From contig JAIXMN010000012.1 of the NCBI GenBank assembly GCA_025716815.1, forward strand, positions 372,001-436,000: a stretch of DNA of 64,000 nucleotides. The letters are read 5' to 3'. The position numbers were made by a program, and so were the translations under genes. The DNA is from Dichotomocladium elegans. Lineage: Eukaryota > Mucoromycota > Mucoromycetes > Mucorales > Lichtheimiaceae. The notes below the pieces were generated by a model. The model ran no database searches. It was not told the DNA's origin and saw only the letters and a list, made by a program, of their open reading frames with translations. This document shows, in pieces, positions 30,841-44,373 of the stretch (position 1 is its first letter; each line of letters begins with the position of its first letter).

Positions 30841-32997
30841 ATGTCTTCACCATCGCCATCAACGAGCATCGGCGACATAAAACATGGCTTAGAAATGCTC
30901 GATGTTCGTACTGAACAACCCCAAGACATGCTTTATCCAGGCACTGCGCCTCCTGTCTTTAGTACTTCGTTCGTCTCCAGAGCCAAGCGCAAGTTAACCA
31001 CTCAGGAAGGCTGGTTTGGTTTATACGACTACCGTGCGCTTTGGTATGTAAAGTATGCTTGATGCCTTGACCGATCTGTACTGAAGATAGGATCATCCCT
31101 TCGTATGAACAGCGTTCCACGGTTGCCTTTTATCACGCAGAAGGTCAACCAGTCCCCCTTTTATGGTCCAAATGAGCCTATCCCCATTTTTCTTGCTTTC
31201 ATCATGGGTGTTCAACGTATGGTCGATAGTTGCAATGATGGCGTTTCAGGAAGGTATTCAACATCATCCTCAATTCTTATAGATTTCCTTTCGGTCATTG
31301 GCGCCATTATCACCCCCACGATCTTGGTTTCCGGTGCAGGTATGTCTGGCTTAAATCTTGATGAAGAGACCCGCCAGTACATGATCTCTGCGTCCTTGAT
31401 TGTATCGGGCCTTATGAGGTACGCATGGTGTTACTCTTGTTGCTTCATAAATTTATTTATTTTTTACATGATATCTAGCTTGGTACAAATTATTGGATTT
31501 AAGATCCCTAAGACACGTTTTTTCGTTGGTGCTGGGTGAGTTAGCTAGCTATGAATACGCTCTTGCAACCTACACTCACCATCTTTGTTACAAGTCTCTT
31601 ACAGATTACCGGTGTATCTTTTGCGAATCTCCCTGCCGCACAAGCAATAATAAGCAACATGTACAAAAGCAAGTAGTCCTTTATATCTATATAAGTAGCA
31701 TACCATTAACAGGTTCATTTGTTACCAACGCATAGGCGGTGCATGCCCAACAGAAATATTACCTGACGGATCAATCAACTACCTGCCTTGTCCGGACGCT
31801 TTTGGCGCTATTCTCGGCACGCAGATGATTTGTTCACTTTTGACTGTTGCCATCAGCTTTTTGCCGCCTCATCTGATCCGCAAAATTTTCCCCAAGATCG
31901 TCACAGGTGTTGTGCTGCTCATCATTGGATCGTCGCTACTCTCCTCGGCCATGACCAGCTGGGCAGGTGGTTCTGGTCCCTGCATGAGCCGACCAGCCAC
32001 GGGTGATTTCGCCCTGTGTCCGAGCATCCATGCGCCACATGCTCAAGCATGGGGGTCGCCCGTCAACTTCGCCCTCGGCGCATCCGTTTTCTTCACGATC
32101 ATTTTGATCGAAATCGTGGGCTCTGTGTTTCTCAAGAATGTATCGGTGGTTCTTGGGCTTGTGATTGGGTGCATTATTGCAGGTGCGGTTGGTATGTTTG
32201 ATGGCTCGTCTATTGCAGCCGCACCTGCTGCCACATTCCTTTGGGTGAAGACATTCAAACTTTCCGTCTACGGCCCGGGCATCATTCCATATTTGTTTGT
32301 GTATCTCGATATGACGATCGAATGTCTCGGCGACCTGACCGCTGCCTGTGACGTATCTGGGCTGCCAATCTCTGGCGACTCGTTTGCCAGACGCTGCCAG
32401 GGCAGCTTGCTAGCCGATGGTCTTTCGGGTATCCTCTCTGGCCTGGGAACATCCATGGGGGTCGTCACATTCTCCCAGAACAATGGTGTCATTGCTGTCA
32501 CGCGCTGCGCAAATCGCTATGCTGGTGCGGTATGCGCGATGTTACTCATCCTCTTTGGCATCTTTGGCAAGATCGCAGCAGCCTTCTTGGCCATCCCGGC
32601 ACCACTTATCGGTGGCATGACTGTCTTTCTGTTCGCTTCAGTCGCTACGTCGGGCATTCGCATCCTTGGTTACCTCGAGTGGACGCGCAGAGACCGCGTG
32701 ATCATTGCTGCCTCGTTAGCTATTGCCCTCGGCGTCTCGCTCGTTCCGGACTGGTTCGCGTACGTCCTGCCATCGAGCGAGAACTCGGGATTGCAAGGTT
32801 TATACGACGCCATTCACACTGTCGTTAGCACAGGCTACATTATGGGCGGCATCCTTTCCATCTTACTCAATCTTATCTTGCCATATGAAAAGCAAGATTC
32901 ACAGGATGATGTGAAAATGGCTGCTGCCAAGGTGGGTGGTGCTGATCGGGTCTTTAGGGACGAAGAAACCGGATCTTCTCCTGCTTATACCGCTTAG
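30841..32997 (+). CDS. NAT/NCS2 family uric acid-xanthine permease (UapA-type)
   Basis: Plasma-membrane purine:proton symporter of the nucleobase-ascorbate transporter family. Six exons give a clean 611-residue protein: 30841-31043, 31113-31216, 31283-31418, 31479-31535, 31595-31668 and 31736-32997. The QH motif appears as FIMGVQHFLSVIGAI, formed across intron 2. The TM8 region reads ECLGDLTAACDVSGL. The NAT signature is QNNGVIAVTRCANRYAG, with the QN..G....T core. About 12-14 hydrophobic segments are evident, and the cytoplasmic tail is polar. Intron 5 (31669-31735) is a GC-AG intron (GCAAGT); without it the NMYK-SGGACPTE junction fails. Substrate class follows from similarity to UapA/UapC; the exact purine is not proven. 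Confidence 0.93.
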
Positions 32998-33880
32998 GAT
33001 ACAACAGTACGGCTCCAGATCTCCACACACACAAAGATATTTTGTAGATACCTTAAACTTATTATTTCGTAAGATGCGGCATTATGCCTAGTCTCATATA
33101 TGTAATTATTTTGTACATAACACAATTTTTTACAAAATCAAGTCGCAGGATCACAAAAAATGGCCAAGAGGCCTTTTGCGCATGACAAGAAGTGTTGTTC
33201 AACATCTAACGCCAGCGTTTTAAGACTTCGTACATTGCTGTATAGAACTATGCTGATGATGAACGCGTCTAATCTGGATTCATGGACTGGGACAGTTGAC
33301 GAGGACCGGATGTTCTAACTTGTTGTCACCCACACTTGAAGTTAAATAATAGTGCTACTCGCACGCTAGAGACAAGATTATAATTAGGTTTGAAAGCCAC
33401 GATGGAAGAAATGGATAAATATAAGCATAGCACTATGCATTATTTTGTAATAGACGATGGGGGTATGTCTCAAAACACACGCATTGAGTCTCGATGTTAT
33501 CCCTCATCCTCTACTTTCCATCATATACGTTCTCCTAAAGTCTAACCGAGCAGGGAATCTTGGTGTGCTGGTGAGGGTAAAATAAATCCAATAGGCTGTC
33601 GGACAGCGAGACAGAGCTGGCATGAATAGATAGAAAAAAAGTATTTAATAAGCCATTCCTCTTTTTTCATCGCGCACGAAATTTATCTTGGAAATAAAGT
33701 AGAGGATAACAGGGAACTCCCTTTCAGTTTGGCACAGGTGTGCGAGATCGCTAATGAAATTTCCTTCCACACCCCCCTCAAACTAGGTCCAGTTTAATTG
33801 ACTATGTCTAGTATTGTTATTTTTTACATGCACAAGGGGGCGAGGATAGTAGACTACAATGACGAAATGAAATGGCCCTT
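32998..33880. other. Convergent spacer with a solo transposon-end repeat
   Basis: Lies between the 3' ends of the permease and the RhoGAP gene. At about 33126-33160 it holds the second copy of the CAAAATCAAGTCGCAGGATC repeat seen at 5254. No transposase is nearby. Nothing else was recognised. Confidence 0.5.
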
Positions 33881-35921
33881 TTACTGTTCCTGTTGCTGGT
33901 CAAAGAGTCGGTCTGCATGAGACAGAATAAAACCCACGACCTCAATTTTGTGTCTCATTTCCAGCATGTCCTTGTTTTCATCAGGGTCTCTCAGCAGCGT
34001 CTGCCCAAAAATGACAGACAGATTGGAAATGGTCATGAGATTTTTGTCCTTCTTTTCGTGAACCCTTTACCAAACATTCAGTCAGTGATCGCAAATTGTG
34101 ACCTGCTGTAAATAATAATAAAAGACGAACCGACTCAAATGCCGAACCAAGTACCGCAGCGTCTCATAATTCTCTTTTGGTAAACATGAGTGTAGAAGAC
34201 GTTGGAACTCGTCAAGCCTTTTGTCGGGCGTCGTTTGGGCTGAAAGAAATACAATTGAGTTTCATTTTCCCCCTTCCTTGTAGTAAGGAACTCACCTATG
34301 GCATTTATGAAGGAATCGTGAAGGTCATATGTAAGCAATGGATCCGGAAGACTTTGGAAATAATGTTTGAGTGTGCTTGTAATAGCGCATATGTCATCCC
34401 ATTGCTCGCTGTCCTTGAGGTCCGGCGTATGTCCGTCTTCGAAAAGCTGTTGAATTTGGCGCATCTGGCTTGTCCTGCCTGATTTCCTATAGATCCCTTC
34501 GTATTCCATCCCTCTTGCTTCCACAGCCTCCACGCATATCCGAACAACTTCAGGGACGCAGCTACGCTCTTTAGACAGTTGTTTCGCTAATTCGTTTCCG
34601 AAGATGGCATGTTCCTTCTCCTTGGGCAGGACCGGGGGTTGCGTCATGCCATCGCTCATAGCGCTACTGCTCTTGCTGCTCATCCTCCTTCTCTCACCGT
34701 CGCCACCATCACTGTTATTGTCGCCGCACTGGCCTCCTCCTACTAGAGCACTTACACATCGTGTGTGGCATCCGATACCACAGACTAGGTCCGGATTCAA
34801 TAATGGTGGGTTCTATGTACTTCCGCTTTTTCCACACGCCTATTGTAATTCTCTCTTTACCTTGACATTTGAGTTCGGTTGTTCCCCACAATTTTTCGCC
34901 ACATGCTTCGCAGCGCATCGGCTTCATTATAAACGTGGCCTGTCCAAAACGGTGGCAAACATCTTCTGTCTCCATTCCGCGCCCTCCTCCTTCTTGCTCT
35001 CCTTGTTTCTCGTCGTCGTATTCTTCATCTTTTGTGGATGACAATGATGCTGAAGATGTCGATGCCGATGTCGATCGACCAAAGAACATAATCCTTTTAT
35101 GTGTCATCTTTTTTGGGCGTTCTATGATTACACTTGAAGCCGGAGCAGGAGCAGTGATCGTGTTTGGAGGACCCTTCTTTCCTCCCGAGTCCAAGAAATT
35201 CGTTCCGGCCATGAATGCAGCTGCTTCCCGCTCCCGCTCGCTCAATCGCCGCGCCAGGTCATTATTGATCTCATTGAGTTCAGCATTCTTAGTGTTAAGC
35301 AGAACCATCTCGCTTAAAATCTCGTCACGTGCAGCTTGTAAGCGGGTATATTCCTTCTTAGCTGTCTCGATGTCTTCTTGGATTGATTGCAGCTCCATCT
35401 CAAATGCTCTTTTGAACTGCTCGACCAAAGATGCAACTCTGTTTGGGTTGATCCATTCGTATGGTAAAAAAGAAGAAGCAGAGGGAAAAAATCACTCACA
35501 TACCCATCATTACATACACCCGCATTCTCTACCTTTTTTCGCCTTGAGTCTCCTCCTCGTCCTTTGCACAAAACGGATATTCCAAGCAATTGCGTATGTC
35601 TATAAGCAGTCGATCACGGTGTAGCCTCAGCATATCGCAAGCCTTCTCAAGTTGTGTTTTGGTTGTTTGTAAATCCCGATAATCATTCTTCGTTTCAGTG
35701 ATAGCGTTTTCTTCTGGCGGTGATGATGAGCTAGTGTACATTCTTTTTAGATCCGCACCGCGGCGGGGTTCGGGCTTTTGATGCGCATTGCCTGTGATGT
35801 TCTGCAATGTGCGCTCGAACATCGCGGCATTGTTTGTTGATGGAGCAAATGCGGGAGATTCCACCGTGTAACTTGATGACTCTCTTGGCCAAGAGAGCGG
35901 TCTGTCACAACAATTTGGCAT
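33881..35921 (-). CDS. Coiled-coil/C1/RhoGAP protein
   Basis: GTPase-activating protein for Rho-family GTPases, acting at membranes to limit Rho/Cdc42 signalling. The start at 35921 opens with MPNCCDRPLSWP. Exon 2 encodes a long coiled coil (LVEQFKRAFEMELQSI through LARRLSEREREAA). A C1 zinc domain follows: HRFGQATFIMKPMRCEACGE, then ELKCQVCGIGCHTRC formed across an intron at about 34801-34860, giving the full H/C spacing. The RhoGAP domain begins IFGNELAKQLSKERSCVPEV and has the arginine-finger segment GIYRKSGRTSQM, then LKHYFQSLPDPLLTYDLHDS. Two more short exons carry LDEFQRLLHSCLPKENYETL and LMTISNLSVIFGQTLLRDPD, ending at 33881. It is divergent from the C2-lipase gene. The C1 domain suggests diacylglycerol or phospholipid binding, but that is not shown by sequence. 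Confidence 0.9.
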
Positions 35922-36686
35922 AATTTCTTTTTCAAATAAAAAAAGAGAGAGAGAAAAGGCAGGGATTTTCCTGCCCTTTTTTGCATTCTTTAAAAATTCG
36001 TCTTTCTGACGTGCCGCTCTCTCCCTTCCTTTTGTCCCGTAGGATCCACTTTATTGTATTCTCTCTTACTAACAGCACGGGTCAAACGCAACCATCCTGG
36101 CCTTGGGGGTGCGCATCAGGAAAAGATATGTGTCTTGTGTAACCTCTTTATCCAGTAGCCGCAAATCTATCCCCCCCAAAAAAATCTGAATATTCACCCA
36201 GAGATAATGGCGGACTGGGGTGCGTGTGTGTATGTGTATTGGTAGGGGGACATGTGAATATTGTACGTGTCCGGGTATTTGCTCCTTTCGCATGGACAGT
36301 CAATTGGAGCCCTTCCTCAAAAGTTATTGGATTCCTTCATGACGTAGCGCGTCATCGCATTTGAATTAGTTTATTTCTGGACGCCATAATGCATAATAAA
36401 CCAAACCTAACCCGATGCTTACCTTGTTGCCATACTGTGGCCAGAACAGCACATGCCTCCAAGATGGATGGGGTTTTTGTCCTTTCTAACAACCTTAATT
36501 CCCTCAAAGTCCCATTTTTTTTGCATAGATTGGATTTTCGCATATGAAAATCATAAAAAGAAGTTCAAAAGGGGTCGTTGAATTAGTTAAAAGGTGTAAG
36601 TCCGCATAGCGGCGTAAAGTCCTTTGTGTCCTTTCCTTTTATTACCCAAACACACACTCATTCATATACTCACCATCACCTAACTC
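35922..36686. promoter_or_regulatory. Shared divergent promoter region, RhoGAP and C2-lipase
   Basis: 765 bases between two divergent ATGs. It contains purine and pyrimidine runs near 35935-35955 and no clear TATA box on either side. I infer that it carries both promoters because no other gene fits between them. Confidence 0.4.
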
Positions 36687-39627
36687 ATGTCACTATACAC
36701 TATCTATACTTCAACAGAAGAATCACCACCTATCGAACCAGGCAAACTCAGGGTAAAATGGATTATTATGCTAACTTGTCCACACAATTGCTCGTGTCTC
36801 AATGTCAAAAAAATAACATTATTTTCACCACCAGATTCAAATTCATAGTTGCTACCTAAATGTGCCAATCAAGAAGCCTTATGTAACTTTGACGATGGGA
36901 GGTAATCTTTTCTCGGGAGTTTATCAATCGAAAAGGAGGAAGAGAATATATGCTGAAACTTTGTTTTTCATATAAAAAAGACCAACGATACGAAACGTCG
37001 ATTTCTGAGTATCCTCAAGGTCGATGGCACGAAAGTTTTGAATTCACTGTCACCTATCACAATCAGCTTTTCGATACTGTTCAACTTGATCTGTACGATT
37101 CGTATCTTCTGCTACCCGATAAGCATGTCGGTCGCGCGGAAATCAGACTCAAGAATCTGAGAGGTATGCCCGATGTTTTCACCAGCTATTATGAAATCTG
37201 GGACAAGAAACTCTCGTCGGGCGCAAGTTCACGAGTCGGCCGCGCGAAGACTATGGCTACGAACGTGGGTGCTCTTCAAGCAAAGATCCATTACATTTAC
37301 CAGTCCGATACCGCCGACGATAATGACGAGCGCAAACATGGAGCCAGCTCTCCCTTCGACTTGAGCGAAGGCGACATTGGCAAAACTCCGAGAAGGCCAT
37401 CGTATCCGGCAAATCGTGTTGTCAAACGACGCGGGATGACCGATGAGAAACTGGCTGACGAATTCCGCCAGCACGTCAAGCAACAGCGCGAAGCAGCGGC
37501 GATTCAGTTTCGCAAGTATGCAGAAGATGAGAAAACGCTTCCACTTGAGGATGGGCTGGACTATCCCGACGAGAGTGATGGGAACAGTAGCAGTGTGAGT
37601 GACGCTGGCGGCGATTTAGGTATACGCCAGCCTCTTGCATTGAGCAAGAAAAGAACGTCAGACAGCTTGCGCGTTCCGCCACCCGCCTCCAAAGATGAAT
37701 CCTCATCAATTAAGAAAGAATCAATCCCCACTGTCATTGCAGTTAACCCGCTTCAAGCTGTCCAGTCTTGGCTTGGGTTGGGCTCAATAACATCGAGCAC
37801 AAGCGCAAAGCTGGCAGAGCAAAATGGACAGAAGCACCAACCAAAGCTCGTCCCGTCAAGATCCTTGGGAACGACACCTGCCAACCACACCGTACGTACC
37901 AGACCAGTTTCTGGTTTTGAATCCGCTGAAACGAGCGTCGTGCTTGAGGATGAGGATGAGGATGGACTCAAGTCATTTCCCTTGCTGAGTACCATTGGCT
38001 CCTGGACGTTGAACAAGGAAACTAACAACGTCTTGCGTGCCATTGGGAAAATGCTGGCGGCCTTTGTAAGTTGAGAAGGAAAAAAACAAAGACGTCAAAC
38101 ACACTGAATCCCAAAACGACAGGGCCAGGGCTTTGAGCTTTCCAACATTCAAATCATCCAAGGCTTTGCGGTCCTCGAAAAATTCTACACAGACTTACCA
38201 CGTGATCGTACATGGGACGTCGTTGAGGACTTGTCCGAGATTGATCTCCCTGCATATTTTTGGAAATACTCGGTGGCGTCCTACGGTTGGAAAGGTCTCA
38301 ACTTTATTGGGAAAGGCAATGGTTATATTTCGGACGCCATGCGAAATCACTCAGATAGCCTCTCGATAATCGAGCATCTTTCCATTCCTAAAGAGGATCT
38401 GCTGGCATATGAGTTTCGGTCTGCTAAAGCCTTCCGGCCAAGCTATTTCATCGCGCGAGATCGGAATACTAATTCTATCGTCTTATGTATTCGAGGGACC
38501 ATGGTAAGTAAAGTCGTTCTAAGGCAAATGACATATTTATAAAAAGTACCATACAGAGCGCTTTCGATACGATGACAGATTTAGTGTGCGAGTACGAGCA
38601 ATGGAGAGGCGGACTGGTGCATAAAGGAATGAAGGTTATTATCTTCTTGCAACCCAATGTCATTTCGTGTTTGTTCTGATATGCATTCTCGTTTTCTTTG
38701 GTAGTCTTCAGCCATGTGGTTTTTCCGGCATGTGGCGCCGCAATTGGTCGCATATTGCAACGAACACTCAACAAACTCGCTTTATATTGTCGGTCACAGC
38801 CTTGGTGCTGCAACTGCAGCGATCCTTACAATCATGCTTCTAGATTTTGTTGACGAGTTCCGAAAGGATAAAACCCAAGAATTTACATTAAAATGCTTCG
38901 GTTACGCACCTGCCTGCGGCATGAGCTTGGACCTTTCTGAGCGATACAAGGTATATGAAAACTCACCCACAGAAATTAGAAATATTGAGACTTGTGATTA
39001 CTTTAGGACCACATCACATCCGTTGTCTTTGCAGACGATGTAGTCAGCAAATTGAGCTACGGGTCCATGATGGATGTTAAGGAACTTGTGATTGCCAGCT
39101 GCGAGGCAGCCCAGAACCTAGGCATTGGTCAGTTACTATGGTCCGATAAGCCAGAGGGCAAGCAGTGGGAAAAGGCATTTGAACGGATATCAGACGCCCG
39201 TCAACGGTGCCTAGACTCAATGGAGAATCCAAGGGTATAAAGATGATCAATCCAATTGACTCTTTTCTTCTCACTCTCTCTTCAGCTCTATGTAGCAGGT
39301 CGCGTATATCAGTTCTGGTTGGACCCAGCTCCCCACAATGACACACGGATTGTTATTGAGAGGACAGACGCTCGGCGGGTTTCGAGTGAAATTATCGTGC
39401 GACGCTCCATCATTTTGGATCATCTGCCCACCAACTTTGACTTGGCGTTCCGCAGGGCGCGTGAAGCCCTCATGCTCAGTGGTGCTGCTCCAGCAGATGA
39501 GAAACCTTCTGGAGTTCTCGAAAACCAGTCCAAACACGAGGATCTGGTGGATGAGGCAGCACTCAAAGGGACTACTCACCGAGGTGGAGGCGAAGGTGAT
39601 ATTGTACCTGAGGAGACTAGTCGGTAA
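36687..39627 (+). CDS. C2-domain class 3 lipase (diacylglycerol-lipase-like)
   Basis: Eight exons give an 830-residue protein: 36687-36752, 36835-36901, 36981-38065, 38123-38503, 38557-38634, 38705-38950, 39007-39234 and 39286-39627. A C2 domain occupies about residues 19-110 (PGKLRIQIHSCYLNVPIKKP, then WHESFEFTVTYHNQLFDTVQ) and needs the first two small exons. A long polar, probably disordered stretch follows. The class 3 lipase domain contains NSIVLCIRGTM (the oxyanion/lid strand), the nucleophile elbow YIVGHSLGAATA, and later VVFADDVVSKLSYGS with the likely catalytic Asp. This order (C2, lipase_3) resembles sn-1 diacylglycerol lipases, though no multi-pass membrane segment is seen. The ATG at 36687 was chosen because it is in frame with the C2 domain. 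Confidence 0.88.
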
Positions 39628-39959
39628 ACGAGACATACGCGCTTTATTGTAGGTATAGGGACAAACCCGTATACCCATATATACACACATGTCATTTACA
39701 GTATTGCCAAAGCGACTCTGCATCTCAGCACATGATTTGCAATACAACTTATGGGAGCTCTGGGCGAATACTATGTAATGAATAATAAATTCTCAGTGCG
39801 TCTCGTTGTCGATGTCGGAGTATCTGCGTCGCATGTCTCCTCTCCACTTCGTTGCTTCTCCCACCCCTTTTTTCAACTCCAGGCCAGCAAGATCACGATA
39901 GTAACGGCGGTGGCAGCAGTGGCAGTAGCAACAATACCGACAATCGAAGACGCTTTCCA

Positions 39960-41796
39960 ATGAGGCGCCTTAGCACGTCGAGACCCCCACCATTCCTACC
40001 GCCGTCATCACCGAATGCGGTAAACCCAGGTTCTAATGTACAGAAGCTGGGCAAGCGTCCAGTTTTTTCGACCCGACGGCATTACAACAAACAACAGGAT
40101 TTTGACGCGATCTCCACGTCCTCTCGCACCGCTCACCGTCGTGGTGCTTTGCGGCGAGGTCTCATGGGAGGATCGGCCTTCTTGCTTCTCCTTTGGCTAC
40201 TCGTTCTTGCACGTCAGCGTTCTCAGCAGTTGCTTTTGCCCATTACGCCCCTGCGCGATCAGCCTTCTTACGATCTTCTTCTTTCCAAACGCCAATGCAC
40301 TGCGGCCATGTGCAACTCCCTCGGTCAATGCACGACCTGGACTCCTCACCGCCAGGAAGAGGAGCATGATGACAACTCGGATCCCGAACTCAAAAATACT
40401 ATATACAGAGATGTTGCCACTATCACCGTTGATCTTGGCTGTGAGCTTCTGATTAAGCTTGCCGACGGAACATGGATGACCATTGCTCAAGGTACCACCG
40501 ACTGCCGCGTTGCAGGGTGCACCAATGTGGTCGAGACTGATTTGAGAGGTGACCTGTATATTCTTTCATCTCAATTGAAGCAGCTTGCATCGGGTAAAAT
40601 AACACGTTGCGGAAGGGAGATAATAAAAACATATGCTGAACAAGTGTCTGTCTTTGCATGCATGTATGCGCGCACTGTCACGCGCCCCACCCGCTGGTGA
40701 TTAGATCCCACCGCTGCAGGACAGGAAATCGTGGCAATGTATCCAGGCGATAATAACCCATCGATGATAAATCAGACAACGGATGTGACACTGGTATCGC
40801 AATTTTCAGTCAACAGGCTCGGTGTCTTTTCTCAGGTGATCAATGCCTGGGAAGGGCCCATTTCGGTTGCCATGTAAGGAAAAAAAAAAGAAACTGACGA
40901 ACATGCGCCTCTTACACAAAATCGAACCCACACCCCCACGTTCTTCCAGCTACCTTACGGATCCGGACGACATTGGCCAACTCAAGTCATTTTTTGCCAT
41001 ACCAGCCAACACGGCCATCTATGCTCGCGTTACCCTTGTCCTCGTCAAACCGGATTATACGAGCCCTGAGCGCCTGAAATATCCGATCAACCACCTTCGA
41101 AACCTGGCTCTCTACGCTGCCACAACGTCACATGTGTTTGTCATGGATGCTGACTTTGTGCCGTCGCCGAACCTCTATAGGCACGCACGTGATACATTAC
41201 TGGTTGACTTGCCGGGATCACGCCGGCAGGCCATCGTGATCCCCTGCTATGCGATCCGCGAAGATCACAAGGATGACCCTCTCCCGACAACGATGATTGA
41301 GCTGGAAGAATTGATCGACAGGGGCGTTGCGTATATCACGGATCCCGGAAGCGGACACGGGCCGACCCTGGCTGTACCGATGATGACCACCGGCAATACC
41401 GGAGGATTTTGGTACGAAGTGTGTTACGAATCGCAGTGGGAACCCTACTATATTGTACCTAGGGATTCAGACAACCTCGTACTTTATGATGCGCGGTTCA
41501 GGAACCAGGGCGGGGACAAGCAGTCGCATGCGCTGCAGCTCAATGCTGCCGGGTTCCAATTCTTGGTTTCGACCGAGACATTCATCCTCCACAAAGATCA
41601 TAGCAAGATGGTCTGGCCTGGCGGAGGATTTGCAGAGTCCCAAAAGGCATACACCCACTGGAGTTATTTTGCAGAATTCATGCGCGAGATGGAGGATCTC
41701 TATGGCGCCAACGTACGCTGGCCTAGAGCTTGCAGCGCCACCGCCATCGGATGGCAGGTCCAGCAACGCAGTCCAATCGGCGTCTTGATGGGATAA
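39960..41796 (+). CDS. LARGE-like glycosyltransferase (GT49 family), type II membrane protein
   Basis: Three exons (39960-40593, 40720-40873, 40950-41796) give 544 residues. A basic cytoplasmic tail (about 65 residues) precedes one membrane anchor (GGSAFLLLLWLLVLA), the usual layout of a Golgi glycosyltransferase. The catalytic part begins VTLVSQFSVNRLGV and EGPISVAIYLTD, the latter formed across intron 2. It then has PINHLRNLALYAATTSHVFV followed by MDADFVPSPNLY, where DAD is the metal-binding DxD-type motif, and further on FEPYYIV-like and HKDHSKM segments. These match the GT49 domain of animal LARGE and B4GAT1. In fungi the acceptor is unknown; a wall or secreted glycoprotein glycan is likely. 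The ATG was chosen as the only one upstream of the membrane anchor in frame. Confidence 0.85.
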
Positions 41797-42295
41797 TAAA
41801 CATGCTGAACATCACTCACTGCATTGAAAATGAAAATATATCTCCAGTAAAAAAAAAAAAAAGTGATTGGATATTTATGGTCATGAGAGCAAGTCTGTCA
41901 AACGCACTGAATGCACAGTAGCGTCTGTCATAGTGATACAGTTTACAGGGAACGAAATTGACAGCAGGGCTTATACCCGTTCCTTGTCGTTATATGTAGG
42001 GATATGGTTTGGCTAGAACCAAGAGTATCGCCACCCACTTGCTGTCCAGCTCTGCCGATTGGGACCGGTGGTCCATCATCCCAGAGTCCGAGGCTTCCGG
42101 AATACATACCACCCCGACACACTTCTCAATGCTCCAAAATGCGATATCAGCGGTATATATATATATATATATATTAGCTTTAGGCGCAATAAAGCCTGCT
42201 ATGAAGCAGTGATCCCTTGCTTTATATAATATCTTTTTTTTCTTAAAAAAAAAAGAGAGAATAATAACCCTCAAACATCTGCGGAGGATAGTGGG
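41797..42295. other. Convergent spacer with microsatellite
   Basis: Lies between the 3' ends of the glycosyltransferase and the first F-box gene. It holds an A run at about 41850-41862 and a TA dinucleotide repeat at 42154-42175. No gene seen. Confidence 0.6.
42154..42175. repeat. (TA)n microsatellite
   Basis: Eleven uninterrupted TA dinucleotides in a convergent intergenic spacer. Confidence 0.9.
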
Positions 42296-44373
42296 CTATG
42301 CATTATGACATACAGTATTATCTTTTTCGCAGAGATAGTAATGTGCAAGCCTGAAAGCGTTCCAGTCAACATTTTTACAGTCCTGTATGTTGAGCGATGA
42401 CAATCGATTGGCTCGGGCGAAATGCATCAAGACGGCACAAGTGATGTTTTCAATCCCCGACAAATGCAATGATTTGAGGGATTTGCTTCGTGAAAGTTGC
42501 TCGAGGGCTGCGTCATTAATCGAGGACGTACGCGTGAGCGAAACTGCCGTAAGCCTTCGTGCGTTCAACGCGAGCTTGTTCATGAAGTGAACAGAACCCT
42601 TTGTGGAGAAGTTATGCTGCCCTCCAAGCGTCAGCGCGGTGAGTGTTCTGATGTTGGTGAGTGCCATTAACGTTCGTTCTGTGGCGCGAGTACTGTAGGT
42701 CGAGATGTTTTCCAGGTGTACCTCTTCCAGCGGCGACTGGTCACCTAGCGCTGCATGTTTTTGAAAGAAGGACCCAAGACTACCATAATGAAGTCGGTTA
42801 CAATATACCAACCGGATGCGTTTTAGATGGTCAAGGGCCGATATTGGCTCAAGAAGTTGACGGTTGATACCAGTGACGAATCGGAGAACTAGAGACTCTA
42901 ACCGTGGCGCATGGCTAATAAGGGATGCGAGGACTTCCTTGATCATTGGTTGCTGTGAGCCATCCATAGTAAAAGATGTTAGGTTGTCCAGCAGCTCTGT
43001 ACTGCTAAACATCGGTACCGAAATCTCCCGATCCATAGGGTCGTAGCTGGCAATGTCAATCGTTAGACACTTGAGCGAGCGCCGGTGCTGTTTCACCAAC
43101 TCGATCAAATTGGGCCAGGCAGTTTCTGGGATATGTTCGACCGACAGGTCCTGGAGACCTTGCTTTACTACCATCTCCTTCCTCCCGAACGAATATATAT
43201 CTAACTCAGCTTCGCTAAGTTTGAACGAAAGAACATTAAGATTGTTTCCGTACTGCTGGCACCAACGGAGGTTCCCGGCCGCGGCCGTGCACCCTGTAAT
43301 ATTAAGATATACGAGCGAGGGACAGGCAATCAAGATGTACTTGAGATGGGCATCATCAAGTCCATTATACAATACCATACTGAGATCCTTTAGCTGTGGA
43401 TAATTTCCGCCATCCAGAATATCCTGCTCATACTGCGTCTGAAGTGAACCACCAACGCCTACAAATGTTTCGAGCTTGGGGCATGCAGATAAGGCAGTAA
43501 ATAATGGCACCGGGCTCTTTGCATGCATACCGAGCCAAAGAGATGTCAAAGTCTTGCCAATACAGCGTAGTGCTTTTTGCAGCAGCCCGTTGTCTTGCAT
43601 AACCAAATCTATGACAGCATTCAGGGTGAAAAAATCCCGCTACTACAACCCTTTTCCGCTCGGGGAGGGGGGGAGGTAGGGGCAGGTGTCGTGCCTGAAA
43701 TGGAAAGGGAACGGAGCTTGTGAAATGGACATGTTGCGAGCGTAGCGAGAACATCCGACGGCGCTCTCTGGATCAACAATCGCGAGGCATGGGGCATTGC
43801 TTTGGCAACAAGTGCTTTGTCCGCTTCTATTGCGTCAACGATCACTCCAAGATCGTCTGATAACTCGATGAAGCGGGTCTGCCATATTTTTGACACGAGG
43901 AAAACAGAGCTCCCCTGCTGAATCCAATTGGGGATAATTCGCTGAATGATATGCGACGCAATTTCAGGAGGCACTCTTGCAATAAAATCCACCTTTGTTG
44001 CCAGCTTTGCCTCGGCTTCTGCTTTCGCCACCTCGAGCACTTCTTTGTCGGATATCGTCTTCACACGTCGGAGTCCCTGGTCATAGGTTCGAACTGCTGC
44101 TTGCATAAAACCTTGTATTGAACAGAGATCCCCATGGAGGAGGTAACTTGCAGCCACCGTTGGCGCTTTATCGATCACACTCATGCAATCACCTAGCGCT
44201 TGTTCATACTTGGATTGTTTCGAAAATCGATGGGCGCGAATTTTTAAAATCGCCAGCTGTTGTTGCAGAAGATCCTCGAGCGCACATGTCGCCCATGCAA
44301 TGGCGTCTGCGTCGCTGAGTTTCTCCAGAGCCTCATGAATAAACTCGATGGGATCGGCGTAAGTGGGAATCAT
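42296..44373 (-). CDS. TPR/F-box/LRR protein, paralogue A
   Basis: Probable substrate adaptor of an SCF ubiquitin ligase. The N-terminal third has TPR-like helices (RFSKQSKYEQALGDCMSVID, then TYDQGLRRVKTISDK). The F-box is FIARVPPEIASHIIQRIIP, with a typical W/R-rich end (SKIWQTRFIELSDDLG). The C-terminal half is made of leucine-rich repeats (KTLTSLWLGMHA, SLVYLNITGCTAAAG, RSLKCLTIDI, SLKSLHLSGIENITC). Exon 1 ends in the PAPTSPPPRAEK stretch. A 41-base intron (43609-43649, GTTGTA...CATAG) joins it in frame to DLVMQDNGLLQKALR. Paralogue B at 44880 has an intron at the homologous place. This TPR-F-box-LRR plan is common and expanded in zygomycete fungi. The target is unknown. Confidence 0.85.

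Noticed and set aside
34869..35624. 251-codon forward frame
   Set aside because: Antisense shadow of the RhoGAP coiled coil and C1 domain.
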